Assembly (NCBI GenBank): GCA_973895155.1
Contig: OZ316897.1
Coordinates: forward strand, 8,308,001 to 8,372,000
Length of the DNA stretch: 64,000 nucleotides
DNA from: Marsupella aquatica
Taxonomy: Eukaryota; Marchantiophyta
Reading direction: 5' to 3'
Shown here: one piece after another, positions 13,401 through 24,478 of the stretch
Numbering within the stretch: position 1 is the first letter of the stretch
How the letters are laid out: every line of letters starts with the position of its first letter
The notes under the pieces: generated by a model
Told to the model about the DNA's origin: nothing
Database searches by the model: none
Seen by the model: the letters and a program-made list of their open reading frames with translations, nothing else
Made by a program: the position numbers and the translations under genes

Positions 13401-13925
13401 TCCTTATGGGTTACTTACCGGAGTGCTTGGTTGCTTGTGCAGATAGTGAGGACCGTTGAGCGACAGTTGTGCTAGGAAGTAAGCGCGGCTTTGTATGGGA
13501 GGGGCCGTCGGGGGTGTTGAGGGCACCAAGTTGCTTGCTCTATGAGTTCTGTGGAGGCATTCAGGCACCAAGGGCACTTAGGCATGGGTGCTGGGGTTGG
13601 TGAGGGCGTTGGGTGGCTAGGTCCACCACTCAAGGCAACACACAAACCTTTACATATCAAAACTCAAGCTTTGCACTTCTGTTCACCAAGCTTTCCTTCC
13701 TGGTTTTATTGTCTTCCTTCTCTTCTTATGCATCCAAATTAGAAACATTCATCCTCTTAAGCTGGATATAAATGACATTTAAATAAACACTAGCAAAATG
13801 AACAGTAGAAAATGTCCATGACAAACAAACAATATGCACTCCAAAGTCCAGCAGCAGTCCTCCTAGCCAACAATGTCCTTCCTCAATCTTGTTATGGCAT
13901 CAAGCTCTAATTCATGACCTTTGCT
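10450..13925. repeat. First unit of a ~2-kb tandem duplication, split by a GC-rich insertion
   Basis: Unit 1 consists of block A (10450-11595), block B (11606-12136) and block C (13631-13925). The same blocks recur in the same order at 13926-17675. Block A opens with 'attatcattgctcca' and ends at 'tatgtctattg'. Block B carries 'ggagtgaggcccccaaggta' and 'gtgggtaccatacacta'. Block C starts 'caaggcaacacacaaacctt'. By eye the copies agree at most positions but have many point differences. B and C, contiguous in unit 2, are separated here by the insertion at 12137-13630. No protein-coding domain is readable in the unit. Confidence 0.85.
12137..13630. mobile_element. ~1.5-kb GC-rich insertion with CAAG target duplication
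   Basis: Comparison with the intact B-C junction at 17410 shows that this segment was inserted into unit 1. The 4-bp word CAAG flanks it on both sides (12133-12136 and 13631-13634) but occurs once in unit 2. The segment is much more GC-rich than the surrounding DNA. I see no terminal inverted repeat and no TG…CA ends. Near 12629 the text 'gttggtggcgcgcccagac' resembles the start of the internal region of some plant Ty3-type retroelements, which could mean an LTR-element fragment. No integrase, protease or reverse transcriptase motifs are readable. Confidence 0.6.
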
Positions 13926-15864
13926 ATTATCATTACTCCAGAAGATAAGTGTTATTTGGAAAAGAAAAAACATTTAAGATTTCACTTGAGATTATTTAAA
14001 TACACTTGAGGATGGTTTTACAAGACATCTTGGCACACATTTGACTATTTTGCCAAAGCAAATTGGAGGGTCAGTGCTCACTTCTTGTCTTACAAATAGA
14101 CTCAAAAAGACAAGTAGTCTAAAATTCTAGACAAAATAAGCACTCAGCACTAACATTTACTTGGGCCCACTGCTTGTCATGTACTATCATAGATACCATA
14201 ACTTAATTGGACCCTGAAATCTTGTAAAGCCAACTACAATCATTTTCACTAGCAATACTATCCAGTCTAATCTTGAAGTAAGAGAATAAAAATAAGACAA
14301 TTTCCCCCAACTTCTTGCAAGCCCTTAGTGAGCTCCATCTCTCTGTTACAATGAGAGCCATCCATTGATGGTTTGTAGTCATATACCTTTGCTACAATGC
14401 TGCTATATGGGGAATCCACCATTCAAATTTTGTCTTATTCAGAATTTTTGTGTTGTATATTTATTTCAATGTGCCTTATCAAGGGGCATCCTTTGTATCA
14501 TATAGATTTTTAATTAATTTTTTGGACCCCTTTAATTTTTGGTATCTGAGAGAATCTTCAACTCATTTTGGCAGCCCTCTTAATTTTTAATCTTTGTTAT
14601 CTCTTAGATTAACCAATGACTTTAATTTGTACCCCTTGAACAAAAATTTTAAGTATTCTAATGAGAGAGAAATGAATGTGAAAACGTCCTGTCTTAAGTT
14701 CCCCTCATGGCTTTTTTTCCTAAGTTTATGGTTTTTGTTGAATTGAGTGTCATTAATAAGGCACAATGAATTAATAAGTGCACACATAGTAGCAGCTTTG
14801 TGTCATAGCACTTGAGTGTACTTTTCATTGGTTTGTGTCATAGAACTTGACTGCACTTTTCATTAGTCATTCACTATGTGCTTTTCTTTGCATGTGCTCT
14901 ACTTATATTATTTTATCCCACTCACACTTAATATGTATTCTTGTTCTATTTTGGTATTTTATCCACTTACATATGACTACAAGACAAACTATCAAGGATG
15001 TTCCAAGATGAGCAAGACAAGATATCCAAAGTGTATTTTGCCATATAACATGTTCATAGCTTATATGTCTATTGAAAAACAATTGCAATGCTTATGGTTT
15101 ATAGGTCAATAGGAGTTACCTAAACAAAGAGCCCCTAACTAAATAGAGAGCCCCCCAATTTTAGAAAGGTACAAATTAGTTTACTTTGCTTTCAATCACA
15201 AAATAGTTTGTTTTTGAATTTAACATTGCATTTAAAGAAAAGTTAAATATCTCATAAGTTGGACCCCAAAATTTTACGATCATTCAATTTGCTTAGATCC
15301 TTTCCACTCTATACAATTTACTTTGCCTTTCCACTTGATAGTACATCCTACATCTATTGTACATTCATAGACAATGAAACTAAATAATCTACATCTATAA
15401 TTGAATCCCGCTCATTTTAGTCCTTTGTCCCATTACAAATTGCAGTTTGAGCAGGAATGAATGACAACCGTTAGATCTTTATAAGTGATTTCTTGTAACC
15501 ATTTGATTCTTAGTTCTGTGGCAAGGGTACACATAAGGACATTACAATAATCTAGGTGAAAACAAGAACAATTGTACTTGAATTACAATTATGAATTGTA
15601 CTGGATTGTCCTTTCTACGCTCCCATGGACACTACAACTCTACAAGGGTACGGTGATTATATATTTATTATACTCTCATAAAAATATAAAGATAAGCACT
15701 ATCCAAATCAGGGAGGAGGTAACAAGAAATTGGCATGGAGGAAAACCAAGGGGAAAGCCAGATAAAGGGAAAAGTGAACAAAAATTGAGGAAAGTGGAGA
15801 ATGAAAAGGTAGGGAAAATAGAGAAGGAGATAAAGTGAGATAATTTTGTATTTTCCTGCCCCCT

Positions 15865-15882
15865 CCCCCCCCCCCCCCCCCC
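15865..15882. repeat. Poly(C) tract, 18 bases
   Basis: Uninterrupted run of 18 C residues preceded by more C-rich sequence. Its length may be unreliable in the assembly. Confidence 0.95.
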
Positions 15883-16129
15883 ATTTGAAAAAAATAAGCA
15901 TGTATATATTTATGTATTTAAAATATTACTAATTTGAATTTGAATAAAAATTGCATTGTCTTTTGGTGATCATGGTACGACTCCGTAATGTAATGGCCAA
16001 TGTCACCCATCTTGCATCTCCATGTTTTCACCTTCATCCTCCTCAACAATAACATATTCATAATAATGACCAAAATGATAACATTTTTGTAACAATGACA
16101 AACATCATCAAACATTGACATTTTGTATG

Positions 16130-16660
16130 TTACATCTTTTTTTCTGCACATAAGGAATGAGTTTGCCTTCATTTTTTGTATTTCTTTGACAACTTTGCCT
16201 CACCTCGACATTTTTTTCTCTTTTCAACATATTTTCTTCACCTCAACATCTTTTGTGCAATGCACGAGCATTTTTTGTATTCTTTATCTCACCACAACAT
16301 CTTTCCTCACCCTCAACATATTTTCTCTTCTTGACATGTTTTCCTCATCTTTACATCTTTTTCTCACCTTGCCATCTTTTTTCTCCTCAACATCTTTTTT
16401 TCACTTTGATTTCTTTTCCTCACCTCGACATCTTTTTCTCTCATCAACAACTTTTTTCACACCAACATCTTTTCTTCGCTTTGAATCTTTTTCTCTCATC
16501 GGCAATTTTTTTCACACCAACATTTTTTTTCTTCACCTCGACATCTTTTTCTCTCATTAACAACTTTTTTCACACCAACATTTTTTCTTCACCTTGACAT
16601 ATTTTTTCACCTCAACATCTTTTTTCACCTCAACATCTTTTGTGCAACGCACAGGCATTG
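16130..16660 (+). repeat. Pyrimidine-rich degenerate minisatellite
   Basis: About 530 bp of loosely repeated units such as 'cacctcgacatctttttctc' with variable T runs and a period near 17-25. A similar 'ttttgtgcaaygcac' phrase occurs at 16251 and 16638. The open frames across it (up to 145 residues, rich in Phe, Ser, Leu and His) are by-products of the repeat and are not called as genes. Confidence 0.85.
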
Positions 16661-17675
16661 GGCTAGTTGTACATATTATTGTATGGTTGTCCAACCATCA
16701 ACTTCTCTATGTTACTCTCTAAACTCTCAAATGGTATAGCATGCTCGGGGTCCTCACATTTTTTTCTTCTGACCCATCAAGGGCAAAGAAGTTAGGGTTT
16801 TTTAATCTAATTTTGAGAATTATAATAACTATATGGGTTTATTAATACCAAATTTGAGAATATTCCTGAATTATTCCATATAGTTAGGGGTTAATAATTA
16901 ATAAAATCTACTTTATTTTCTTAAGTTTTAGGGTATTTATTACTTGATAACTTTGCGCGTGATATGGATCATTCCTTGGAGTGAGGCCCCCGAGGTAGCA
17001 TGGTGGGTACCATACACTATATAAATAGGAAACTAGACACAATTGGTTGTCATTCAAGGCATTAGTTCTTTACCTTGCTTCACAAATCAATGCATGGCTC
17101 GATTATTTCCATATAACAATTCAAGCCATATAATGCAGGGAAATTGAGCCAATTGATTACGACTCAATGCTTGAGCTCATGGCCTCAGAGTAGAAGCAGG
17201 TGACCTGAGTCATGACAGATCACTTGAATGCAAAAGAAAGGACTCCTAATTTGAGTGGGGCATTGAACACCTTAGGATTGGGCTTAGCACCAGATTTTCA
17301 TAGTTCTATGATAATGATAGAGTAAAAAAATATGAATTACATCTTGGTCGTTCTTTAAAACAACTAGCAATATTCTTACTTGCAATTATAAACAACATTG
17401 AAATTAACACAAGGCAACACACAAACCTTTAGATATCAAAACTCAAAGCTTTGCACTCCTTTCACCAAGCTTTCCTTCCAGGTTTGGGCATTTAAATAAG
17501 CGCTAGAAAAATGGACAGCAGCAAACCTCCATGACAAACAAACAATCGGGCAAACAATATGCTCTAAGATTGACCTCCACAATGCACTATAAGGTCCAGC
17601 AGCAGTCCTCCTAGCCAACAATGTCCTTCCACAATGATCTTGTTATGGCATCAAGCTCTAACTCATGACCTTTGC

Positions 17676-20237
17676 CTCAAGCTCCAATGAAAGTGTTCAA
17701 ACTGAACATTTGAAATTGGCAGCAGGTTGGCTTCTCCTTACCTCTCTAGCTTAAATGTACCCAAAACCTGAATACCCAAAACCCTAGCCTAGTCTAACCT
17801 AACACTCAATTCCTACCAAAGTCCTTGGGGATCAACTATCAAAAATTGTAGGAACCACGTGCAATCCAAAATAGGTATTTTGATAGAAACTAGCTAAATT
17901 TTTAACAATTGTAAGAGGCAAAAGAAGGTTATATGAACTCACATTTATAGACCATTTTCTAAAGTAAAATAGGTAATTAATATTGAGAATATAGAATATT
18001 TTGGAATATTTTCTGTAGAAAATAGGTGTATTCATTTTTAAGCTAAGATCACACGTGGTACCCTAAAATATATACTAAGTTAACCCTCCAAGCCAAAGTC
18101 CCAATGGCCTCCTTAGGTTATGCACTTGCATAGCCCTTTTGTAGCCCTCCAATAACAACAGCAACAATTGAGGCCCCCTTAATTTGCTTCAAGCCCCTAA
18201 ATCCCAATCCCCCCACCCCCGAGGTTTGAGACGGGGTCACAACACCCGCCCATAAGTTAGCCCAACATTAGTAGGGCGCTAACACAATTGTGCAGACCAT
18301 TTTTAAGTGTGGACAGCAGTGCCATGACTGTACAAATTAGTGGCAAAAACTCCCATTACTCGACCCATAGCATTTTGTGTCCAAAACATCATTAGGAAAG
18401 TGCTACTTTGAGACTCCTTAGTGCAACCTCAAATAGTTTTTGCCTGTATCTCGCCCTCCTTTTGCAAGAAGCAAAGAAGCCTCCAGGATGCCAAGCCAAA
18501 TGTTGCAAAGTGGTGACTAAATGAAGGAAGAGAACTTGGGAGTGTATTTTTTAAGTGTTTGTCAAATTCCACCAAAAGTGAAGCCCGGATGGACGTCCCC
18601 ACATTAGTCACAATGCTTGCCTACGGGAGGGCTTATAACTTGATGGATATGAGTTGTTAAATAATCTTTAGTCTTTCACTTGCAAGTCAACAACTACATT
18701 GTTCACAGCAATTGGTCTTATCTCGGCATTAGTGAAAGTTCTGAATATTTAATGTTGGTTACACTATATTAGTGGTGTCGCTAATTTGAATAGAGAATTA
18801 CACTAAATATGGTGGCTTTTGGGGCTAAGACTTTTTGGTTGGAAATTTATGAACAAGAGCAATTCACCTTTGTCATATCCTGATCCTGATTTGTGCACGC
18901 TGCCATTGTTTGGCAAGTAGTGTTGACTTTTGATTCTGTTGCTAGCCATCAGAAGTGAGGGACGATGCTTTTATACATGTGCAATGGAACACTCCGTTGC
19001 TTGAATAAAGAATTCAATTTGATTTTATAAACAAATGTGTCAGCTGACTGAGGATGCATGGCGTTTGCGTGTATCAAAGTTCCCCTACTTTCCCCCATGG
19101 ATATGACTTTCCCTACACAGAAAAACAAATGAGAAAACCATATTTTGATGAAATCAGTAAGTCACTCCAAATAGTGATGCACAAAGGGAATTAGTATTAC
19201 TTTTACTTCCCAAATAGTGTCATCCTCAACCTGAATTGGTATTATCTTCACTCCCAAATAGTGTTATACAAAACCGGAATGAGTATCATACTAATGTTAT
19301 TTAACGCATCCACTATTACTGTTACTTTGTAATTAATATTAGTAATATTAATTTAGGAGTAAGCTCCAAACATTTGGCTACACAAATTGTATTACCAAAA
19401 CTAATTGAGATGAAGAGTGTATAGAAGGCGGGAGAGAAGGTGGAGACATAAAAAGAAGAAGCCCTAATATTTTATAATTAATGCAATGAAAATTAATTCA
19501 ATAGAATTTACCGCTCTGCATTCCATGTTGAATAATTCAACCAAAATGACCAAAAATTCATTGTCACTTCAATGAAGTGACAAACCCTAAACCCTCTTCC
19601 TCTAGCACATCCTCAAAACTAAAAAATATTTCAATTTATGAACATCAAGTTAGTACAATTGAACTCAAATGTTGGGAATTATGTTCCATGCCTGGGGGTT
19701 ATCAAAGACCAACGTTGTGATAGTAACTATCAATTCCACCCAAAGTATTATCCACTTTTGGAAAAAGATTGCAAGTTTTGTTCCTACTTGAAACACTAGA
19801 TGAGATTTTCCACTATGGGACAAGAAGAAAAGCTTAAAAACAGCCTATTAGGGACACTAGGGCTCACCCTGGAGGGTACTCTGCTGGTTGACTATGGAAC
19901 TGTGTAGACATTAAAGAGGCTAGGTGGCAGGGGATGTGCATGGATTGCAAGGAGGGCCCCACTGAGTCTATTTCAAATAAAGGGGCTTGTTAGGGGTTAC
20001 TTTCTTTCCCTCGTTCTTGCCCTGGACGGCCCCCATCAAGTCTTTTTCTCGACCAAAATAACACCAATTTATGTGCACAAAACTAGTGTTAAATAGAATA
20101 AGTGTGAATAACACTAATTTATGGGTAGAAATGTATGCTCTTGAATTAGCACATAGTGGGGCAGATAGATATACTTGATGGACCCCCAAAATAAAAAGAG
20201 TTACTTCATGGACCCATGGGCTTTTGGGTACACAAGC
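17676..20237. other. Gene-free AT-rich stretch
   Basis: No supported gene. At 18222-18243 'ggtttgagacggggtcacaa' matches, on the opposite strand, the 'ttgtgacccatctcaaac' motif of the repeats at 57846 and 57965. At 19450-19700 there is a second copy of the dispersed repeat found at 1-290. Otherwise I see nothing in it. Confidence 0.5.
19450..19700. repeat. Dispersed repeat, copy 2 (related to 1-290)
   Basis: Collinear with the first 290 bases of the window; shared words are listed there. Same orientation, diverged. Confidence 0.55.
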
Positions 20238-20566
20238 TTGAATGCCCATTCTTTGATTTTATGCCTTGAATACCAGAAGCTGACCCATCCAACAGAGAAT
20301 ATACAATCAACTCCAGAGCATACACCTATGTAGGGTAGCCCACAAGGAGGGAGAGAGGGCTGGACCAGAGCCCAAAAGTGGACCAGTCAGGGGCTGAGGA
20401 AAAACCAGGACTCCCACCTCTACAACCCACCCACACACACACACACACACCCCCTCCACAACCCTTGCATGTGGAGGGGGAATTGAGCCTGCGACCTCTA
20501 GAGATCTCGGTTCAAAGCTCATCCCCTGGTCAGTTGACCAGTGCCAGTTGAATGCCCATTCTTTGA
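20238..20566 (-). mobile_element. tRNA-derived SINE with 19-bp target-site duplication
   Basis: The identical 19-mer TTGAATGCCCATTCTTTGA occurs at 20238-20256 and 20548-20566 and brackets a 291-bp segment. Read on the minus strand, the segment begins CTGGCACTGGTCAACTGACC. It has an RNA polymerase III A-box-like motif (TGGTCAACTGACCAGG, plus-strand 20525-20540) and a B-box-like motif (GGCTCAATTCC, plus-strand 20479-20489) at tRNA-like spacing, and it ends in a short A-rich tail before the second repeat. A (GT)n stretch lies inside it. Perfect long target duplication plus internal promoter boxes are the standard marks of a SINE moved by LINE machinery. The perfect duplication suggests relatively recent insertion. 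Confidence 0.8.
20427..20450. repeat. (CA)n microsatellite inside the SINE
   Basis: Stretch of CA/CCA repeats ('acccacccacacacacacac…') within the element at 20257-20547. Confidence 0.9.
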
Positions 20567-23500
20567 ATGTTATAGAAAGATGACAAAAATCATGACACAG
20601 TCCATCAGGTAACAATTTTCAATTTTGGTACCCATCAAGAAAATATCTGTCTCCTTGAGAGGGTCTGTTTAGGGTTTGACACTTTGGTAAAAAGATACTT
20701 TGTGTATCTAGTTTCCTCATATACCCATTGGCCCACAAAATCTTCAGGAAAGTCTCTCTGATGAAAAAAAAACCTCAATGAAAGAATAATAAGGTCCTGT
20801 TTTGCCAGTCATGCTGCCTATCATCCCATGTCAGAGCTGGCCCAGGCAACGCCAGAGCCACATGCAATATCTAACACAAGATCTACCCAGACGAAGGACC
20901 AATTTTATTTGCTCTTCCCCCACTTTGATGGTAAAAATTTCCTTCAACAAATCTTTATCCAACCTGCTCTGCCCCATCTGAAAGATATGGTCAGTCAGCC
21001 CTGCCCTGCCCTGCCCGCCCTCTCCCCCCCAAGGAAATATCTTTATGGCATTTTTGGATGATTATGAGTTGACCAGAGGTGGTTAACTTCACTATTGCTA
21101 GAAAAAGGTGGCATTCTAGTAAATAATCTAAAAAGCATGGCAAGGTAGTGATTTATCACAATAAAAGTGGCACAATTGTAACTTTCAATATTTTGTAATT
21201 CTCCAATTGGAGTGTAGTCCTAATAAAACTAATTAATAGTACTACATGTCATTATTACAGCTGGTTAATTAAGTTGTGAAGAAAGACAGAAAACAAGCTT
21301 TGTTGCGGTTCAGCAAGGAGGGAGGGGAGGAACATTGAGAATGAGTTAAGTACAAAAGAAAACTATGAGAATGAGGCAGTATGTACAAATGAAAACAATG
21401 AGAATCAGCTAAGCACAAAAGAAAACAATAAAAACTCCATCATACTGATTATTTAAACTTATCCCCAAAATAAAATAAAATAAATCAGGTTGTGATTTTA
21501 AATACCCCTACAGGTTGGTTACAAGATAAATAAAGAATGGAATCAAGGAGAATATGGACATCATTTTGCTTGATTGACCCCATTCTTCCAACTAGTGCTT
21601 TGGTGGGAGCCAAACTTTGGAAAACCTTTCAAAGGACCACTCCCCCAGCAACATTTTTACCTCCCTCATTATCCTTTCCTTGAAAAACATGTTGCAGAAG
21701 TTATTTTAGTGGTCGGGTAGGTGGTGCTAGTTGGGCAAAGAGTGGTGGCAAGGAGAATCCAAACAGAGAACAGTACTCAGAACAAGGGCAGCTGAGATGG
21801 AAGCTTTGCTGGTATGTGAGGAGCCACGGCAAGGGAGTGGGACAGAAAACAACTGAACCCCCACTCAGACAACCCAAACAGAAAATAATGTGTCAATGTT
21901 GCTTCACAAAATCAACCCACCGCCCACACCTCACCCCTGAGAATAATCCCATGCCCCTCCTTCCCACCTCAGTTAGGTCCTCCCAGGTGACCTGCTTGGT
22001 CCTTGCCCCCTGTATCCCAATCATGTCTACCGCTGCAAACCTCCTCATGCCATTTTGACGATGATACACTAGCCTCCGCCTTGTGGAGAACCTGCCTATT
22101 CAATGCCCCCGGGCCCACACTCTAAACTAAGTGCACATGACGGAACGTGCTCAAATCAATTTTTGATGTGGTTGTTGGAGGGAGCTGTTTGTTAAGATGT
22201 GAGGGAGGGGCACTATTTGTAAGAAACCATTGGGACTCAGACTAGTCTAGACAGCAAATGCAAATTAAACATGAAAGGACAAACATACACTACATCGACG
22301 AGTCAACACCACGAGTGGAGAAACTCCAAAAGGGTCCATACCATATAAGAGTACATGTGCAGAATGAGGGAGAGCATTCTCTCCCTCTCACCTATACCCC
22401 CCAACGGGGGCTGAGATGTGTGGGCCCTAAACTAAGCAGATTGTATCATAAATAATATAATCAAGGGTTAACTAACCCTAGTAAAGACTATAGTTGGGAG
22501 CTTGAGTCAGTTCCTAACACTATTTTGATGGAGTGGCAGGGAGGCTCTTGGTACTCAGGTGTTGCCATAGACATTGGAAAAGCTTCCAGTGTTGAGCTTT
22601 TGGAGGCGAGAGGTGGTGGGAGGGAGGGAGGTTGCCATAATGAGAGCCAGGGCCAAAGTCTAAGTATGGAGGTTTAGAGGATTTGGGGCCATACTTTGTT
22701 GTTGGGAAGGAGCAATGTTTATCCATTGGGAGCATTTCTTGGACAGGTTTTTGTGAACAGGGGTGCGTGTTGCTATGTATTTTCCCGGTTTATTTGTGGG
22801 ATGTGGTAATGACCATCTGTGCATTTGGCCATTTTATACTTCTCTATCACATTTTTTCTTGTTCCAGTAATTGGTCTATCTTTGGGAGGCATCCATATTT
22901 CTCTACTTGTCTGCCGGTTGTGTCATGCTAGGAGGTCACAGCCAGGTGGTCCAGGACAGCTTTTGTGTATGCACGGTGGGCTTTCTGCATTTCCTGCTTT
23001 GCTACTGATTACAGTTGTCTTGGACTTTGAAATGACTTTGGTAGGGTCTGAGTGAGCTGACGAGGTGATCAGCTTTCCCGGGTTTTAACTTTATGGGAAC
23101 TTGAATTAATCACACGGATGTGTTTCGTATGTGCTGGTCTCTTCACAGCAGAATTGAGCACCTACAGAGCTGCTTGCAGTTCCTGGGGTTTGTCTCTTCC
23201 TAAAGGTTATGATTCCGAGGCGATGTCATTTTGTCCCTGATCGTTGCTGTTGGTTTGTTATACATTAGGTTTCAGTGTCTTTTTCCAGTGAGTTTGGCTT
23301 GATGATTTGTTCATTGTGTGACCGTGAAGGTTTCAATGTGCGAGTGAGATTTTTCATCAATGCTTGATTTTGCTGCCTCTTGCTCTTTATCCAATGGTGA
23401 TCAGAAGCAGCTGATATGTCATGGGGTTTCTCTGACTGTTGATTTCGGTGTGGAGGACGCTATTGCTGGCATGTTTTGCAATTGTTTGATCTGCAAGTTT

Positions 23501-24478
23501 CCGCTCCATCTGTAGTCTGTCTTGCATGTGCTCAGTCAATGAAAGCTTCTTCCATTGATCTCGGTATTTTAAGAAAGGTTTGAAATTAGTTTGTGATTTC
23601 ATGAAGAAAATGACATCCAGCTTTGGAAGATCCAGATTCACAGATTCAATTTTGAGGTCAAATTGGACAGGAATGACCTGTGACTGTTCAGACTTTTTAG
23701 ATCTGGAAATGTGACTGAGTTGAATTGTTGTGTCTGTCATCAGGAGTTAAACATTAAACAATAAACTCTACTCCCAGCACCCATTTACGGTCACCACAAT
23801 TTCAGTCTTGGATGTAAACCAAGGAGCGCAAGAAGCCCACAAGAGTGAAAGAAAGGGGCAGAAAGATTGGGAATTTTTTTTTCCGTCTTCCATTAATTCA
23901 CATGGACGTACTGCTGCCAAGAACTGTTAGTGGGCAGAGGTCCTTCTGCAAGGCGTGATTCGGTGAGGCATGGAGATTCAATTGATCGCCAAATTTCAAC
24001 ATTAGTATCATGCGTTTGGCTCTACAAAGTGTGTGATGTCTTTCTGCATGAACCAGAGCTTTGCTTGCAGAAACTGGGTACTGTGGCAGCAGTGAACGTA
24101 CTGGAGTATTTCCTCAAATAAAGGCGAACATTCCTCACTGGGGCAACAGTGAACGCGGCGGCTTTTTCAATGAGAATTCCATCAGAAACCAGGAGCCTAA
24201 TCATTCTTTCTGACGGAAAGGTTGACCTTCAATGACAGCAATTCCAATTGAAGGACAATAATGGTGTACACAACAAGAGTTTTGAGTTCTTGAGATATCC
24301 GTCAATGTGATCCATCAGTCGAGCTGGGGAGAAAAATTGTAAACCCCAGCTATCCTAAACGGCTTAGCAACGAGTAACACTTCGTGAGCTCCCACAAAAG
24401 TCCAAAATTGGAGCATGTACTGATTCAATTCCTCATTGACCTAGTGTCAAGGATTGTTCCTACAGAATTTCCCGTCCC
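20567..24478. other. Gene-free stretch before the receptor kinase
   Basis: No recognisable gene apart from one weak candidate frame at 23387-23740 (minus). Base composition changes near 22.5-23.8 kb to less AT-rich DNA. The last part, to 24478, is probably the kinase gene's 3'UTR. Confidence 0.4.
23387..23740 (-). CDS. Hypothetical protein, 117 aa (weak)
   Basis: An open frame with a fairly protein-like mixture of charged and hydrophobic residues (SRSKKSEQSQVIPVQFDLKI, then KYRDQWKKLSLTEHM). I do not recognise it. There is no signal peptide and no obvious domain, and nothing nearby supports expression. It may be chance. Confidence 0.18.
   Translation of the reverse strand: MTDTTIQLSHISRSKKSEQSQVIPVQFDLKIESVNLDLPKLDVIFFMKSQTNFKPFLKYRDQWKKLSLTEHMQDRLQMERKLADQTIAKHASNSVLHTEINSQRNPMTYQLLLITIG

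Larger units (their letters stand above)
15296..16919. mobile_element. AT-rich insertion containing a Helitron-like 3' end
   Basis: DNA present only in unit 2 of the duplication. It includes an 18-base C homopolymer (15865-15882), a pyrimidine-rich degenerate repeat (16130-16660) and, at 16641-16666, a small hairpin (TGTGC-AAC-GCACA) followed 9 bases later by CTAG and then T. That arrangement is the usual Helitron 3' terminus (hairpin, short spacer, CTRR, inserted before T). No Rep/helicase gene is readable, so any Helitron would be non-autonomous. The 5' end (TC after A) is not identified, and 16667-16919 lies beyond the putative end. Confidence 0.45.
13926..17675. repeat. Second unit of the ~2-kb tandem duplication, carrying different insertions
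   Basis: Block A' (13926-15074) follows block C of unit 1 with an abrupt junction at 13925/13926. A short shared patch ('ttacgatcattcaatttgc') lies at ~15264-15295, then block B' at 16920-17413 and C' at 17410-17675. Extra DNA absent from unit 1 lies at 15075-15258 and 15296-16919. The offset between units in block A is ~3477 bp. Confidence 0.85.

Noticed and set aside
16123-16597. Open frames of 145 and 114 residues rich in Phe, Ser and Leu
   Set aside because: They run through a pyrimidine-rich minisatellite; the absence of stops follows from base composition.
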